64,000 nucleotides of DNA from Lentinula raphanica (lineage: Eukaryota; Basidiomycota; Agaricomycetes; Agaricales; Omphalotaceae). Numbering within the stretch: the stretch's first letter is position 1; each line of letters opens with the position of its first letter. The position numbers and the translations under genes were made by a program. Below the pieces are notes generated by a model. The model saw only the letters and a list, made by a program, of their open reading frames with translations. It was not told the origin of the DNA and searched no databases. The stretch spans positions 310,001 through 374,000 of the forward strand of contig JANVFP010000015.1 of the NCBI GenBank assembly GCA_027919835.1, given 5' to 3'. Positions 9,566 through 21,093 of the stretch are shown one piece after another.

Positions 9566-12496
9566 ATGCCCAAAGCCCCTTCGACTTCTAGCCACGCCCA
9601 TGCTCAGTCGCATGGGCCCAATCTGAATGTTTTGAAAAGAAACCAGGTATGATCTCTTTCTTTTCCAACGTGTCGTAGAAATTCATCCCTCTCGGTCATC
9701 CTTCGGTCATGGTCTATTAGGCTTGCCATCAGGTAAACTATCCCCTCGCACTACCAATGGCCGCACTTGCTAATTCTTGCTCGTCATTGCCAAAAAGTGT
9801 CGAAGGCGGAAACTGGTATGATTTGTTTATATCTACTGAATCACTCCGTGCTCACTGGTTGTTGCGTCTTATAGAAATGGTAGACAAACGTTTCCAAAAA
9901 CACCCGCCTCTCTCTGACATCTTCTTTCCTCTAGCGACGCTAAAAGGCCTTGCTCGACTTGCGTTCGATCTCATAAACACGCTATTGCACACTCTCCTGC
10001 AGGAACTGTGCATCCTGCAGAACCCGAGTGTACTTTTGACGAACGTACGTCGAGCCTAGTTCTTTCAGGACTACACCACAAAGCACGCCATTCAATTCGT
10101 TGAATAGCTCTAGAACTAAATACTGGCGCTGACGGTCCCAGAACCAAGTATGAGAAATTGGAGAATCGGATTGGTGCGTAACGTCCGTCTCCTTATTATC
10201 ATTCCATGCTGATGTTCTTGGAAAGCCGAACTCGAAGCTTTGCTTCAGGAGAAGAACTCTCGCTTAGATGCACAAAGACTGATGAGCCCACAAAACGGTA
10301 GTCCGGCATCGTCCAGTCATGACAGAGACAGTGGTTTTGGCTCAGAATCTGATTCTCGTTCGTCTGGTTCGACTCCAGCGTTAGTGCCCGCTGCCCTTTC
10401 CACCCCGTTATCAATGCCAGGCATGGATATGACCTGGACCCATTGGCCCACAGACCTCCCTGGACCTGATCTCCTCCGACATCTGTGAGCATCGGCATTT
10501 AGTTGTTGCCTTTATTTTCTCTTTGACCAATCCAATTCTTGATTGACAGAGTTGATGCCTTCTTCACTTTCCATCCACACGCTTCTCAAATATTTCATGT
10601 CCCCTCTTTCATGACCTCTCTCTCGTTGCCTCCAGATCACCCAAAGTTTCCTGCTGTGCCTGTGCTTCATGCCATATGCGCGGTTGGCAGTCTGTATACT
10701 TCTGCTGTTACATCTGCTCCTCCTGTCGATTTCGATAAGATCCCAGCTGGTGCGTTGAATTTATTCCTCTTTGCCTGCCGAAAATCCTGACTACCGACAA
10801 AGACGAAATTTTTACGGAACGTTATCGGATGAAGGAGAATAGGCCAGATTCATTTGCAGAGCAACAGGCTACGTTAGCCAAAGACTCTCTCCAACGTATG
10901 GAAATTATGGGTCTAGAGCTCATACAAGTATTGCAAAGTCCGTGGGTTTATGGATAATAACAACTGTACTAACATTCACTCCGTAGGTACCATCCTGTTG
11001 AGCTGGTACTATTGCTCAAATGCAAGGTGTGTCTACCGCGTTATTATTTGCCAGATGAATTGACTGACATCTTGTTCTCAGCTGGGCCGAGGTACGCAGG
11101 AATCATATCTGCTTCTTGTCTTCCAAAGTAACGACTGAATAGCTATTCCTCAACTGCGCACATTCAATGCGTTTATGTGTTCCCCTTGGTTTGAACGTTT
11201 GTCCACCTTTCCATACCATTTCAAGGTCGACAAGGCCTGCCTCTGTCTTAAAACCAGCGAAAAATGTCATAGAAGATGAACTGCGGCGAAATGTCTTCTG
11301 GTTTGCCTACGCTATCGAACGACAGCATGGATGCAGCAATGGCTGGGCACTCAGCTTGGATGACAACGATATCTCACAGTTACTTCCGGTTCAGAGTGAT
11401 CAGTTCGATACTGGAGTGCGTTCATCTCAGTCCCCGGAAATTGTTACAGCTCTGACCTTTCTTATAGAAACTTGTCTCGCCGAGTGAACGTCAATGGGCT
11501 CATTCCAATGACCTGCTTACCGTTCATCCGGAACATCAAACAGACGGGCTTATCTTGTATATCAAATCTTGCATTCTTCTTTGTATGTGGAACCAATTAT
11601 CTCATGCACACGGCTTTTAACATTGGATCTCTACAGCTAAAGTTAAAACTTTCAACCTTCGTTTCCGAGCCAAGCACTTCTCTGGCGATGGCGAGAGTAG
11701 CTACTCATACAACAGCTACCGTGCCGATGAACCAGTGGATCCTCGAAATACGATGGCATTCATTGACTTGGACGGCACTGTTACCTCCTTCATAGCTACA
11801 TTCCCTTCCCATTTACGAAATCCGTTATCAAAGGACGAGAAGATGGATTGTACATTATTTGCTGCAATGGCTATGTCTCATGTGTATGTCTATATGTTTT
11901 TTTTTTCCTTTTCATGTATGGTTGTTCATCTGCCCATGTAGCGCTATGATCGTACTTCATGAACCCCATGCAGATATCAGAAGTCGTGGATGCATATCCG
12001 CACTCAAAATACTCACTGCTACTAGGTCGATAATCGATCTGATTTATACCGCTTGGTCAACCACATTTGACGTCTCTTTATTCGAATCTTTGTATCAGTA
12101 TGTGGTGGGATGTCTTCTAGTCGGTTACATGTTTTGATTGTCTCTCCCTAGTTCTGTTTCTTTGCCGGTGCGCGAGTGATAACTCGGTTTTTGCAAGCGG
12201 CGATCGAAGAAGAGGCCGAAGACCAGATCAAAACTTTCCGCTCTGAATTGGGAGTCATAAGGTCAGCATAAGTATCGTGCTTATGCGTTAGACCACAATT
12301 TCGATTTGACGTTTCTGGATGTAGGACTGCCATCGAGCAAATGTCTAATCGCCATCGTATGGCCTCATATCTGTTAAGAATGCTGGACGACCTAACCGCA
12401 AAATCGGAGGTGTCGATGCGCTGGTCGGAATCAATGTCTCCAACCACACCGCATCCTCCTGCGCATACTTTAGCGTTAGAGTCTGTTGTGGTATGA
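9566..12496 (+). CDS. Zn2Cys6 fungal-specific transcription factor 1
   Basis: Nuclear regulator with a Zn2Cys6 binuclear cluster and a fungal-specific middle homology domain, in about 17 exons. The DNA-binding domain is spread over micro-exons: 9566-9646 (ends KRNQ), 9721-9732 (ACHQ), 9798-9815 (CRRRKL), 9875-9879 (five bases, AAATG) and 9935-10044, giving ACHQCRRRKLKCDAKRP then CSTCVRSHKH. A leucine-rich linker follows (TKYEKLENRIAELEALLQEK), then VDAFFTFHPHASQIFHVPSF and the regulatory domain with ILLSWYYCSNASWAE, LNCAHSMRLCVPLGLN, RRNVFWFAYAIERQHGCSNGW and LDDNDISQLLPV. Later exons include 10114-10173, 10226-10484, 10550-10749, 10803-10937, 10987-11026, 11082-11091 (10 nt), 11143-11415, 11468-11582, 11637-11883, 11942-12101, 12152-12261 and 12325-12496. 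The 12101/12152 junction is the least certain. Target genes are unknown. Confidence 0.9.
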
Positions 12497-12648
12497 ACAT
12501 TATTATTTATTAGCACTATATATTTCGTGTTTTGTCTGTAGTTATAATAAATATAGCTGAGCATTTTTTTAAACTTTCGAATCTTCAAGTGACCTACACG
12601 TAAGATGACAGCGGCATCGCCGTATAATCTCTTGTTCGTCCTTGTGTG

Positions 12649-13711
12649 ATGAAAGCCAGGGTTGGATTTTTGGGACCTCTTGGAACTTACACTCATCAGG
12701 CAAGTTTCGACTACCACAATTTCTTCACTTCAAGCTCAATCTAGAATCTCACATGTAGGCGGCATACGAATACTTCCACGATTCAGCTATCTATCATGAG
12801 CAAAAAACAATAAAAGGTGCGCCTTTCCCAAGCCAACTCAATCCCACATATCTCAAAAGGACTTCCCAGAAACATTGGAATCCCTTGATACCCTTGATTA
12901 CGCTGTTGTTCCTAGAGAGAACTCCATCTTTGGCTCTGTTATTGAAACATTCGATGGACTCAAAACCTTGAAAAGAGGAACCATCCAAGGCGAAGTGGTG
13001 TTGAAGATACAACACTGTCTTGTTGCCAGAAAGGGCGCAAAATTTTCGGATATCGATTGTGTTATCAGTCATGAGCAGGTGAGATCTAGGTGTGCTTTGT
13101 TCACGGGCTGTGATGCTCATCACTGTGTTACAGGCTCTAGGACAGTGCCAGAAATTTCTCGCTCGACATTTGCCTTCCGCCACCACATCCAGCACGATCT
13201 CGACCGCGGCTGCAGCGCAGAAAGTGTCCAAATCCCAGAGTTTGAACGTAGCTGCAATATGTTCTGAGATCTGCGTTACAACGTTTGAAGGTTTAGAAGT
13301 GTTAGAGAAAGGAATACAAGATGAAGATTGTACGTTACTCAAAGTCCCATTGTGGTAGTGGACCCTGATACTCATACATTGATTTGACTGGCAGCCAATT
13401 ACACCCGATTCTTCGTTCTCTCCAGAAATCATGGAAGCAACCAGTCTTTCACACATGTTCTCCTCCGCATCACTCCTCGAAAAACATGTGCCGAACATTT
13501 CGACTTGACAGAACTCCTCAGAACGATAGATCTTTCCGTGACACGTATAGACAGACGACCCGCGCCAGTATCCGAACCCTTTCTTGATACTTATTTCATC
13601 GAGGTCGCAGCTTCAAAGAATGATACCTCTGGATGGCCAGATCGGTTATCTAATTCGATATCGAGGTTGAAGGAGAGAGGACATCTGGCTGAGAGAATTG
13701 GACAGTGGTAA
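12649..13711 (+). CDS. PHA2: Prephenate dehydratase (phenylalanine biosynthesis)
   Basis: A 276-residue enzyme that converts prephenate to phenylpyruvate in phenylalanine synthesis. Exons: 12649-12699, 12759-12816, 12870-13078, 13134-13329, 13395-13711. Seen: VGFLGPLGTYTHQAAYEYF at the N-terminus; DYAVVPRENSIFGSVIETFD, the conserved substrate-pocket region; VISHEQALGQCQKFLARHLP; and a C-terminal ACT-type segment beginning NYTRFFVLSRN with the LLRITPRKTCAEHFDLTELL stretch, for allosteric control by phenylalanine. The first intron starts with GC (CAG followed by gcaagt) instead of GT. The third exon acceptor is ttcccag at 12869, which restores KETLESLD. Length matches eukaryotic monofunctional enzymes. 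Confidence 0.93.
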
Positions 13712-13914
13712 ACGAACATTCGGAGGCTACGTTTAAAACAGTCTTTGCAATACGACTGGTAACAGTAGTAGGTGCCTCCAAGTTGAAGATAGAGTTCATA
13801 TGTAATAAGCTTTGGGCCATCGCGTCGGCGTTGTTTGTTCGTATTTGGCTGCGACTGGCCTGAACCACGGACTGGATGCTTACTCAGCTAATTTCGGCTT
13901 TCATTGACACTGCG

Positions 13915-15007
13915 ATGTCGACTGCCAATCCTCTTGCTGGTCCTTCCCCACTCAGAGATATAATAAATCCCCAATTTCATCAGAATGTATTCTCTGCTGA
14001 GGATTTCATAAAACTGGAACTGAATATCAAGCTCGACAAAGGTATGTATCATGAGGAAGGTTCATGTGTGGTCTCGATATATTGAAAGCATGAATAGATG
14101 ATCAGATATGCCGTCTACATTTAACTCCAGCTGGATGTCCATTAGGCCCTCTTCATTGTCCTTTACGCCATACTGCGCCCTCTGCTCAGAACTTCCAACC
14201 TCCGAAGCAACTGCCAACGCACCCTCGCGAACGAGAACGACTGGCAACTGTTTGCAAACATTGGCTTCGAGGACTATGTAAGAAAGGAGATGCTTGCGAA
14301 TTTCTGCACGAGTATAATCTAAGGCGTATGCCAGAGTGCTGGTGGTATGCAAAATACGGATACTGTTCGGCAGGAGACGAATGTCTGTACGCGCATCCAA
14401 AAGAGCGCAAGGTGGAATGTCCGGATTATAAGAGAGGGTTCTGCAAACTTGGTGCGTTCTTGATTAGCATATGTATGTGCTGAATCTCATACGAAATCAT
14501 TTAGGTCCAACATGTCCACGAAAACACGTTCGTCGCGTCGCGTGTCAGATGTATCTGAGTGGGTTTTGTCCCTTAGGACCCGACTGTCCCAAAGGCCAGT
14601 GAGTATCAGTCTCTCTTACCTTCCCATCAGCTGGCTTTCTTACTGTCCACAGTCCCAAACCCGGTCTTCCAAAGCCGGAAGCCTATCAAGCCCCTCCCAT
14701 TTCCCAGCGTGACTTGGGTCCTCCTCCTCCCGGCTATGGTCGATACGCAGACTTTGAGCGTAACTTTGCCAATGCCCCTGCTGCTGCTGCTGGTATGAAC
14801 AATAATGTACCTAGGAGGAATTTAGAGGAGGTCTTGTGTTTCAAGGTATGAGTCAATGATCTATCTTTCTTCCAAATGTACAAACTCACGTCTTTGACCT
14901 TTTTCAAGTGTGGAGAGAAAGGACACTATGCGAATCATTGTCGCAATCGGAATATTCCTGGAAACAGAGGTGGACTAGATCGGCGGAAATTTGGACAGGA
15001 CGATTGA
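13915..15007 (+). CDS. YTH1: mRNA 3'-end-processing protein Yth1/CPSF4 (CCCH zinc fingers)
   Basis: A 288-residue subunit of the cleavage and polyadenylation factor, which recognises the polyadenylation signal. Exons: 13915-14041, 14098-14451, 14505-14598, 14653-14845, 14909-15007. Five CCCH fingers are visible in order: QICRLHLTPAGCPLGPLHCPLRH; VCKHWLRGLCKKGDACEFLH; ECWWYAKYGYCSAGDECLYAH; ECPDYKRGFCKLGPTCPRKH; ACQMYLSGFCPLGPDCPKGH. A proline-rich linker then leads to a C-terminal CCHC zinc knuckle (CFKCGEKGHYANHC), as in CPSF4 of animals and many fungi but absent in yeast Yth1. An in-frame ATG at 13876 would add 13 residues; MSTANPLAGP at 13915 looks the better start. Confidence 0.93.
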
Positions 15008-15264
15008 ACGTAGTCTATACTAGGTGCCCCGCTCGTTGGTACAATGTTGGCACACGACTGTCCTTGTAATGTACACATAAACATGCATGCTTGCCCTTCG
15101 ATGCTCACATTTATTGTGATATCTACATCCCCCGCTGAATTATCAGCTCCCCTTCAAAGTTCTTGCCAGTTATACAGAGTACGTACTACGTCACGATGTA
15201 GCATGAGCGCTTGAGCGCCTATACATTTTCCTCGCTCGTCTTCAACTTGCATCAAGTATTAACG

Positions 15265-16087
15265 ATGGGATGGCAACGAACTTTCACTCTCGGTCAACGA
15301 TCCAAAGGGTGCCACTTGGTCACTTCTGAGGTTGTATCTCAGATACAATCTGGTCTCAAGGATGTCCAAGTGCGTCAAGTAACGTCTATGCCCTTGTTTT
15401 TTCTGAAGCAACTATCATTCCTCGTTTCTCTCAAGGTTGGGATGCTGTTCCTCTTCGTGCAAGTGATATCGAATACCTCGTGTATGAAAAACAATCCGAA
15501 AACTTGGGACCCACAGAAAACACACATCTTGTGCACTGACTTTGAATGAAAATTACGATCCAGGTGGGGATCTGGTTTTTGTGATTATCGATGATTTTAT
15601 ACATATCGCGATCGTTTGATACAGATGTTCGCAAAGGTCTGCTGATTTTTCTCGAAGACATTATGCGTTTAGGCAATTCTGATATGATCAGATATGGATA
15701 TGGCTTTGGATTGCATTGTACCGGAAAGCTTGGATTGGATTCATACAGATGAAGGTCCAGAGTGTGTTCTCACAATCGTGATTTTAATAGTGTGATACAT
15801 TCCTGACCCTCACGACAGCGATTCGTAAGGACTACTCATTGCTTTGGAGGAATATCCAGCTCATACGAGACGCGTATGTCAGTGTTTCTCATACTAAATC
15901 TTCTTTGGTCGGATCGACTGTATCCATACCGATCACGAACGGGTCTCTCAATCTCGGGACCTGGCAAGGTAGTAGCTTTGGAGCTCATGCTTGCTGATGA
16001 TCATTGACTGGTGTGTGAACAGGTATCTACCTCACCGAATTTCGGCGTATGGCACATACAAGGACCATTGTAGCAACCATCTTGTGA
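15265..16087 (+). CDS. UPF0047/YjbQ family protein
   Basis: A 137-residue protein rebuilt from eight exons: 15265-15369, 15436-15458, 15517-15563, 15625-15636 (12 nt), 15692-15761, 15819-15824 (6 nt), 15883-15968, 16023-16087. Assembled motifs match the family: WQRTFTLGQRSKGCHLVT, LFVKHTSCALTLNENYDPDV, MDMALDCIVPESLDWIHTDE, HTKSSLVGSTVSIPITNG, LNLGTWQGIYLTEFR and HTRTIVATIL to the stop. The family is widespread in bacteria, archaea and fungi; bacterial members have been linked to thiamine phosphate synthase activity, but the physiological role is unclear. The second intron appears to start with GC (CGT followed by gcaagt), which is needed to give VKHTSC. No single ORF covers it because exons are so short. 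Confidence 0.88.
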
Positions 16088-16928
16088 GTAGCATAATAAT
16101 TCAAGGCCGCGAATGCCGTATACTTATGAAGTTCCTTGACTATCGTATCCAGATCTTGATAACATCTCTCGAGGGACCGATATTTGATAACCGGGGGATG
16201 CTCAGTTGTAGAACACTATGAAAGCTGACAAAATTCCGAATATCTCTCTCTCCAATGTCTATACAGTGACAGAGACCAAGAAGGCGTACTTGCCGACTTT
16301 GAAATAGGTGATCTTCGTATGCTTATAATCTTATGATGAAATCAATCAGGACACACAACCGCGCAGGTCCGCACTGAAACATTTCGCGTTTAGCAATTCC
16401 AACGCATATATGGTCTTCCTTGTTCAAGTGACACTACTACAGGCTGAGCGCTGTGTCAGGTCTTGATGATGATCTTTTTTACAAGAGCTTCTTGCTTGTT
16501 ACTACGCTATGATCAAGAGGAGCTGCTTTGAATAACACGCCGTGGTTCCAGAAACTGTTTTTCCGGGAGTGAGGATTTGCCGTGAGGTTCAGGTATAGTA
16601 CTTACAGAAGATTGAATTTTGATCTGACATAGCGCTTATGTATGTACTTACGGCTGTGTAGATCATCGTCGAAGATAGCATTCTGATTATGATATGTAAG
16701 TACACGTGAAGTATATAAAGGCAGGCTGACAGTAACATGCAGATTCAGATTCTGTCCGAATTCCTTTGCGTCACTTCTGGCCCTACTAGGCTTCCCCCCT
16801 TTGAAAGGGTTTTCGACGACCTACGGATAACAGCACGTTCTTATCTCGAATTCTGCGACATATACTATTCACCACTTTTCACGAATCGATATCGCATTCC
16901 ACTACGCCACCATTTCTCTGTTACCGTG
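16088..16928. promoter_or_regulatory. Intergenic region with CACGTG and TATA box upstream of Zn2Cys6 regulator 2
   Basis: 840 bases with no gene I can support; the first 600 bases are AT-rich with no conserved frame. At 16703-16708 there is CACGTG, followed by a good TATA box (TATATAAA, 16712-16719), about 210 bases before the chosen ATG at 16929. A frame is open from the ATG at 16737 into the gene, but that leader has no similarity I recognise and is treated as 5' UTR. Confidence 0.45.
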
Positions 16929-19895
16929 ATGCCACCCAGACGTACAACTGGCACCTCACACAGCAAACCAGCTCTGCGTAGAAACCAGGTTGGGCTTTAT
17001 CAACTCTCATTATCTGCTAGCTAACATCTAATATCAATACACAGGTGATCATTCTATTTGACTCATACCTTACCGGTAAACTAAAGCGACGGCTATTTCG
17101 GGGATTTTTACTAGGCTTGCATATCCTGTCGCAAGAGAAAACTGGTGGGTGATCTCCTCTCGCCTTCGCGTTCACTGAAACACAGACCTCTTTTGACTAG
17201 CGATGTGATGCAACGCGTCCTCATTGTGGCGCATGTGTTAAGTAGGTACAGCCTTCCAGCCCCTGTCAGTTCTCAAGCTCACCAGACGCGACTTAGACAT
17301 TGGGAAGCCATTACCTCAGCTCCTGCCCCTCCCGGCCTCTCGTATGTCTCTGACCCAGAGAAAAGGCTCTATTTGATATTCATTGTCGTCTGTATAGGCA
17401 CCCGGCAGAACCTCAATGTTTATATGAATTATCCGAAGGTCTGACCTTGACTCCGTATTTGCACTCGGAGACAAAAATCAGACAACTGGAAGCAGAGATC
17501 AGTACGTTGTGTTTGCCTCTTCTTTGCCTAAATCTTCACATCTGTCGCAGAGTCTTTGAAGAGTAAACTACGCGCTCAACAAGCTACTACTGCTGATTCT
17601 GAGTCCACACCTAATTCTCAACCCACTGGTGGTGACACAGAATCTAACCAAGATGGTTATATATCAACAAGAGATAGAACCATCAACTTAGATCAGCCGT
17701 TGCCATCTAGTGACTTTGACCCAGAGCCTGAGGCCAATATGCCAGAACCCGACTTTTACTTCAAATTGTACCTCCTTGGGTGGAATCCGGAATTGCCTGA
17801 TCCTGACACCCTGAATCATTAGTGCGTTCTACAGTGATCGTCAGAATGAACGATGTGGAGTCATAATCTGCCTCTGCAGCATAGACGTCTTCTTCAGATG
17901 CGATCCATGCAGTTCCAGTGTCCTCCACCGATCCACTTTTCTTGAATCGATGCGCCTGTCTCCAAGAGATCCGGGATTCCCTCACTCATCCGTTCTCCAC
18001 GCTATTGTGAGCATGAAATTCTTATCCTCTGATTATGCACAGTAGACGTACATTCCTTTTTTCTTTGCAGTCCGCTTCCGCTTCACGATGGTATCCCAAA
18101 CGTGTTATCGTTCTCCCGGATGGTACTCGTCGGTATGTAAGCTTTGTCTCCTCTTGCTCTCATCCGTATAATTCATGCTGTCTGTCTCTGTTACAACAGT
18201 GATACTTTGGGGGAATTCCATGCAGCCAAAACTCGTTGGCATATCGATAGGTGCATGAGCACTGGTGAGCAGAAAGATTTGTTACTTTTTACGATCTATA
18301 CACACTAAATCTTGCTTGGCCTGAAAGGTGAGAATATCTTCGAAGTCTTGCAAGCCTGCATAATCCTCGCTTGGTACTTCTATCAAGAGGGCCGTTGGGT
18401 CGAGGTCTGGATTTTTGCCGCCTTTCAAACTCGGGTTAGCGTGCCACTTCGTCTGAATTACCCAGGGACGTTCTCTACTCAAGGCATGTATTCCCCGGGG
18501 CATACCTTACCCCGCCGAGGGGGGCCCACGACCTTGAATCCAGGCGGCGATTATGGTGGATGATCGTCTTCTTCGATAGAGTGGTCTCAGTAGGCGGTTG
18601 GACTCACTCGATAGATGAACGTGATATAGGAACTGAATTCCCTCTGCGGCATGAAGACTTTGTTAATCAAGTAAGATTCAACTTCGTCTCCTGAACAAGA
18701 TGGTAATTTTTGTCTTCAGAATCAAATGCCAAGTAACCCTCAAGATTTATCTACGCCCGACGTTTTCGTCCACCACCCCCCTCTATATACCGATTCTTTC
18801 ATTTTGCTTCTCAAATCAATCATGCTCTTTGGCAAAGTCACCGACTTCAATGTCCGAGGCGTTCTACGTGCCCCAGTCGCTCCTAATAGACACCAGAACC
18901 CTTTCTTACTGGAAGGATTCGAAGCGCTCGACAAACTCATTTCGCACGACTTCCTGGAAAGCTTGCCGCCTATTTACAAGTCAAACTATGGTATCAATAC
19001 TGAGGACATCGAACAGCTTGATACTGACCTCTATCTATTGCACTTGGTACCGCATGCGTGAGTGATCTCTTCCCTTCTAACCATCGTCATGATTTTACAA
19101 ACATCTTTCAGTGCAACGATCACACTACACAATTCATACCTGGATTTCGCTGACCCCGAAAACGTGTCCTCGGCTCGATGCCTTCATGCAGCAAAGAGTA
19201 TTCTGGCGTCCTACCATGCGCTGGTGGCTATCACGTTGGATATCAGCAAATTACATCCTTTTGTTGTTGTATGTCTATTTTCTGCCAACCGGTGCATTTA
19301 CAGTAGCTGATTATTTGTTAATGATAATAGATTTGCTGGTATCTGGCTGCTGTCGTGCAGGTCAAATTATGCAAATATTTCATCGATATCAAAGATCTCG
19401 ACAGGGAGACCACCGTATGGAGTGAGATTAATGTTTTCAGGTAAGCTTATTTCGAACCTCCAGGTCAAGATATTCCTTATACATCGGACTGTCTATAGAT
19501 ATGCTATGTTAGCATATGGGGAAAAATCAGGAATTGGGTGTAAGTGGTAGTACCCACCTTACTCAAAACCTGCTCACCATGTAATGATTCATTCTTCAGC
19601 CCGTCAAGAGAAGCTTCTCCAAACAGTGATGGAAGATATTCTCAAGTTGACGTCTCACAAAGAACCGCTCGCAATCGGTGCGCCGCTGGATATATATGCA
19701 GTGGCTTCAAGATGGAGAAAAGACATTGGATACCATCCTAACGGGATTACAACTCCCCCGCCAGATGATCCAGATAGGAATACCATTTTAGCTCTCAGAG
19801 ATAACTGGGATTATTCGAATGAGCCTCCATACCAGGCTTCGAATGTGCAGTGGGCTGAAATTTTGCTGGGTCCCGAGGTTTGGCAGAATTGGTGA
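16929..19895 (+). CDS. Zn2Cys6 fungal-specific transcription factor 2 (apparent frameshift)
   Basis: Paralogue of the regulator at 9566. Exons: 16929-16988, 17115-17144, 17201-17241, 17297-17341, 17398-17501, 17551-17821, 17880-18006, 18071-18132, 18200-18264, 18328-18670, 18720-19057, 19112-19268, 19331-19440, 19499-19539, 19600-19895. The cluster reads RRNQACISCRKRKLRCDATRP then HCGACV, followed by a coiled linker (KIRQLEAEIKSLKSKL) and the fungal-specific domain: VLQACIILAWYFYQEGRWVE, VWIFAAFQTRVSVPLRLNYP, then SPGAYLTPPRGAHDLESRRR and LWWMIVFFDRVVSVGGWTH. The frame breaks once, in the C4G4 run at 18493-18500, where one extra base would restore YSPGAYL. Everything downstream is conserved and intact to VWQNW-stop, so a sequence error or a very recent mutation is likely. 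The intron at 17242-17296 was placed by paralogue comparison. Confidence 0.88.
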
Positions 19896-20069
19896 ATGTT
19901 TGACCTGGTTCATGATTCCTTTAGTTTTAGCTATCACGAAACACAGGAGACATCACTGTTCGCAGTTCTTGTATTTTTGCCTTCTTTCCCGGTTAATTGT
20001 ATGGATTACAAGTTCTCGATTCATTCTAATAGTACATCCACGATCGTTAGAAATGACTGCAGTCTTGTT

Positions 20070-20975
20070 TTACTCTTTATCATTCTCTGAAGGACCACGA
20101 CCTTCGCTGCCGTGGGTTACTGGGACATGTGGTCGCTCATGGTGCTGACGGATTTCATCCCATGTGGAAGGAGTCCCTTTTCCGTTTGAAGCTGCGCGTA
20201 TTTCCTCCCATCGAGAGGAAGACTTTGAAATCGTGGGATTTATTTGCGATGGTGTAGAAGCTGCAGACGGAGCCGTAGACGGTGACGGAACTTCAGATGG
20301 TTCAACTTCAGGTGAAAAGTCCACCGTATCAGGAGCAAATTCAGGCGCGAGTTCTTCGGACCGTGAGGAATCTCATAAGATGCGTCAGTTGGTAATAAAT
20401 ATGGAACCAAACCACAGCACTCACCTGGATAAATTTCTGTGTCTTTATTTCGTAAACGAGAGTGAATGGCTTTGCCAACATTTGTTGGGTTGTCTAGACC
20501 TTCCCAGATAAGGTCTATTCGTCGAGCTATGGCTGATTGGGTGGCAAGAGTCGCAGTAGCGAAAGCGATAGGGAAAAGAAAGAATCCTCGGATGAAAGCA
20601 GATGGACGTTTCCGCCAACCCAACAAGCCTGTTTCGCATAATACTATAGCGGTGATGGCGGGTCCCACGTGATGGTACTGTGGCAGAGCATAGAGATCAG
20701 TCAAATTTGAACTATGACCAGTAAGAAGATTGAAGACTAGCATTGAAGTAATAAAAGTTGGTGAGTGAACCGAGACGCGTTGCAGTATATGCATAATCTC
20801 TTTCGGAGATTGACCCTGTGGCAAGAGCTGGTGCTAATAATTTCCGCGAAGCTGCTTCATCTTTGATGAGCCGTGGATGAAAGCTCATCTCTGCGGAGAG
20901 TCTATGCAGCTGGGTTCGTTCTTGAGGACTGAGCGATTTCCAAGTTTTGAGGGCATCGTTGGACTCGAAAGACAT
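20070..20975 (-). CDS. Uncharacterised membrane protein with RWEEIR/TWDEIR repeats
   Basis: About 270 residues. Exons on the minus strand: 20975 to about 20777, 20736-20425 and 20371-20070. The first junction is uncertain: a 40-nt intron (20776-20737) fits phase, but an alternative donor six bases away also exists. The N-terminus (SFESNDALKTWKSLSPQERTQ) is soluble. The middle holds one or two hydrophobic segments (VGPAITAIVLCETGLLGW and GFFLFPIAFATATLAT). The C-terminus is Ser/Pro-rich and carries two short repeats, SRWEEIRAAS and STWDEIRQHH. I do not recognise the family; topology suggests a small organellar membrane protein. It is convergent with the regulator 2 gene, 174 bases away. Confidence 0.65.
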
Positions 20976-21093
20976 TTAACCAGAGCACGTGGCTCGGAAT
21001 AGATGCCAAGAACAGAAATAATCACCACGTGCGCTTTGGGCCTGAAATGATTTTGCGCTGTGTCGAAGACAGACTACAACTCTCTTCCTCCCC

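Noticed and set aside
16737..16928. An extended N-terminus of regulator 2 starting at 16737
   Set aside because: The extra residues have no similarity to the paralogue start, and a TATA box at 16712 lies too close upstream for a start at 16737.
17242..17269. A 28-nt intron in Zn2Cys6 regulator 2
   Set aside because: Comparison with the paralogue supports a 55-nt intron (17242-17296) that gives CVKHWEAITSAP; the shorter one is not needed.
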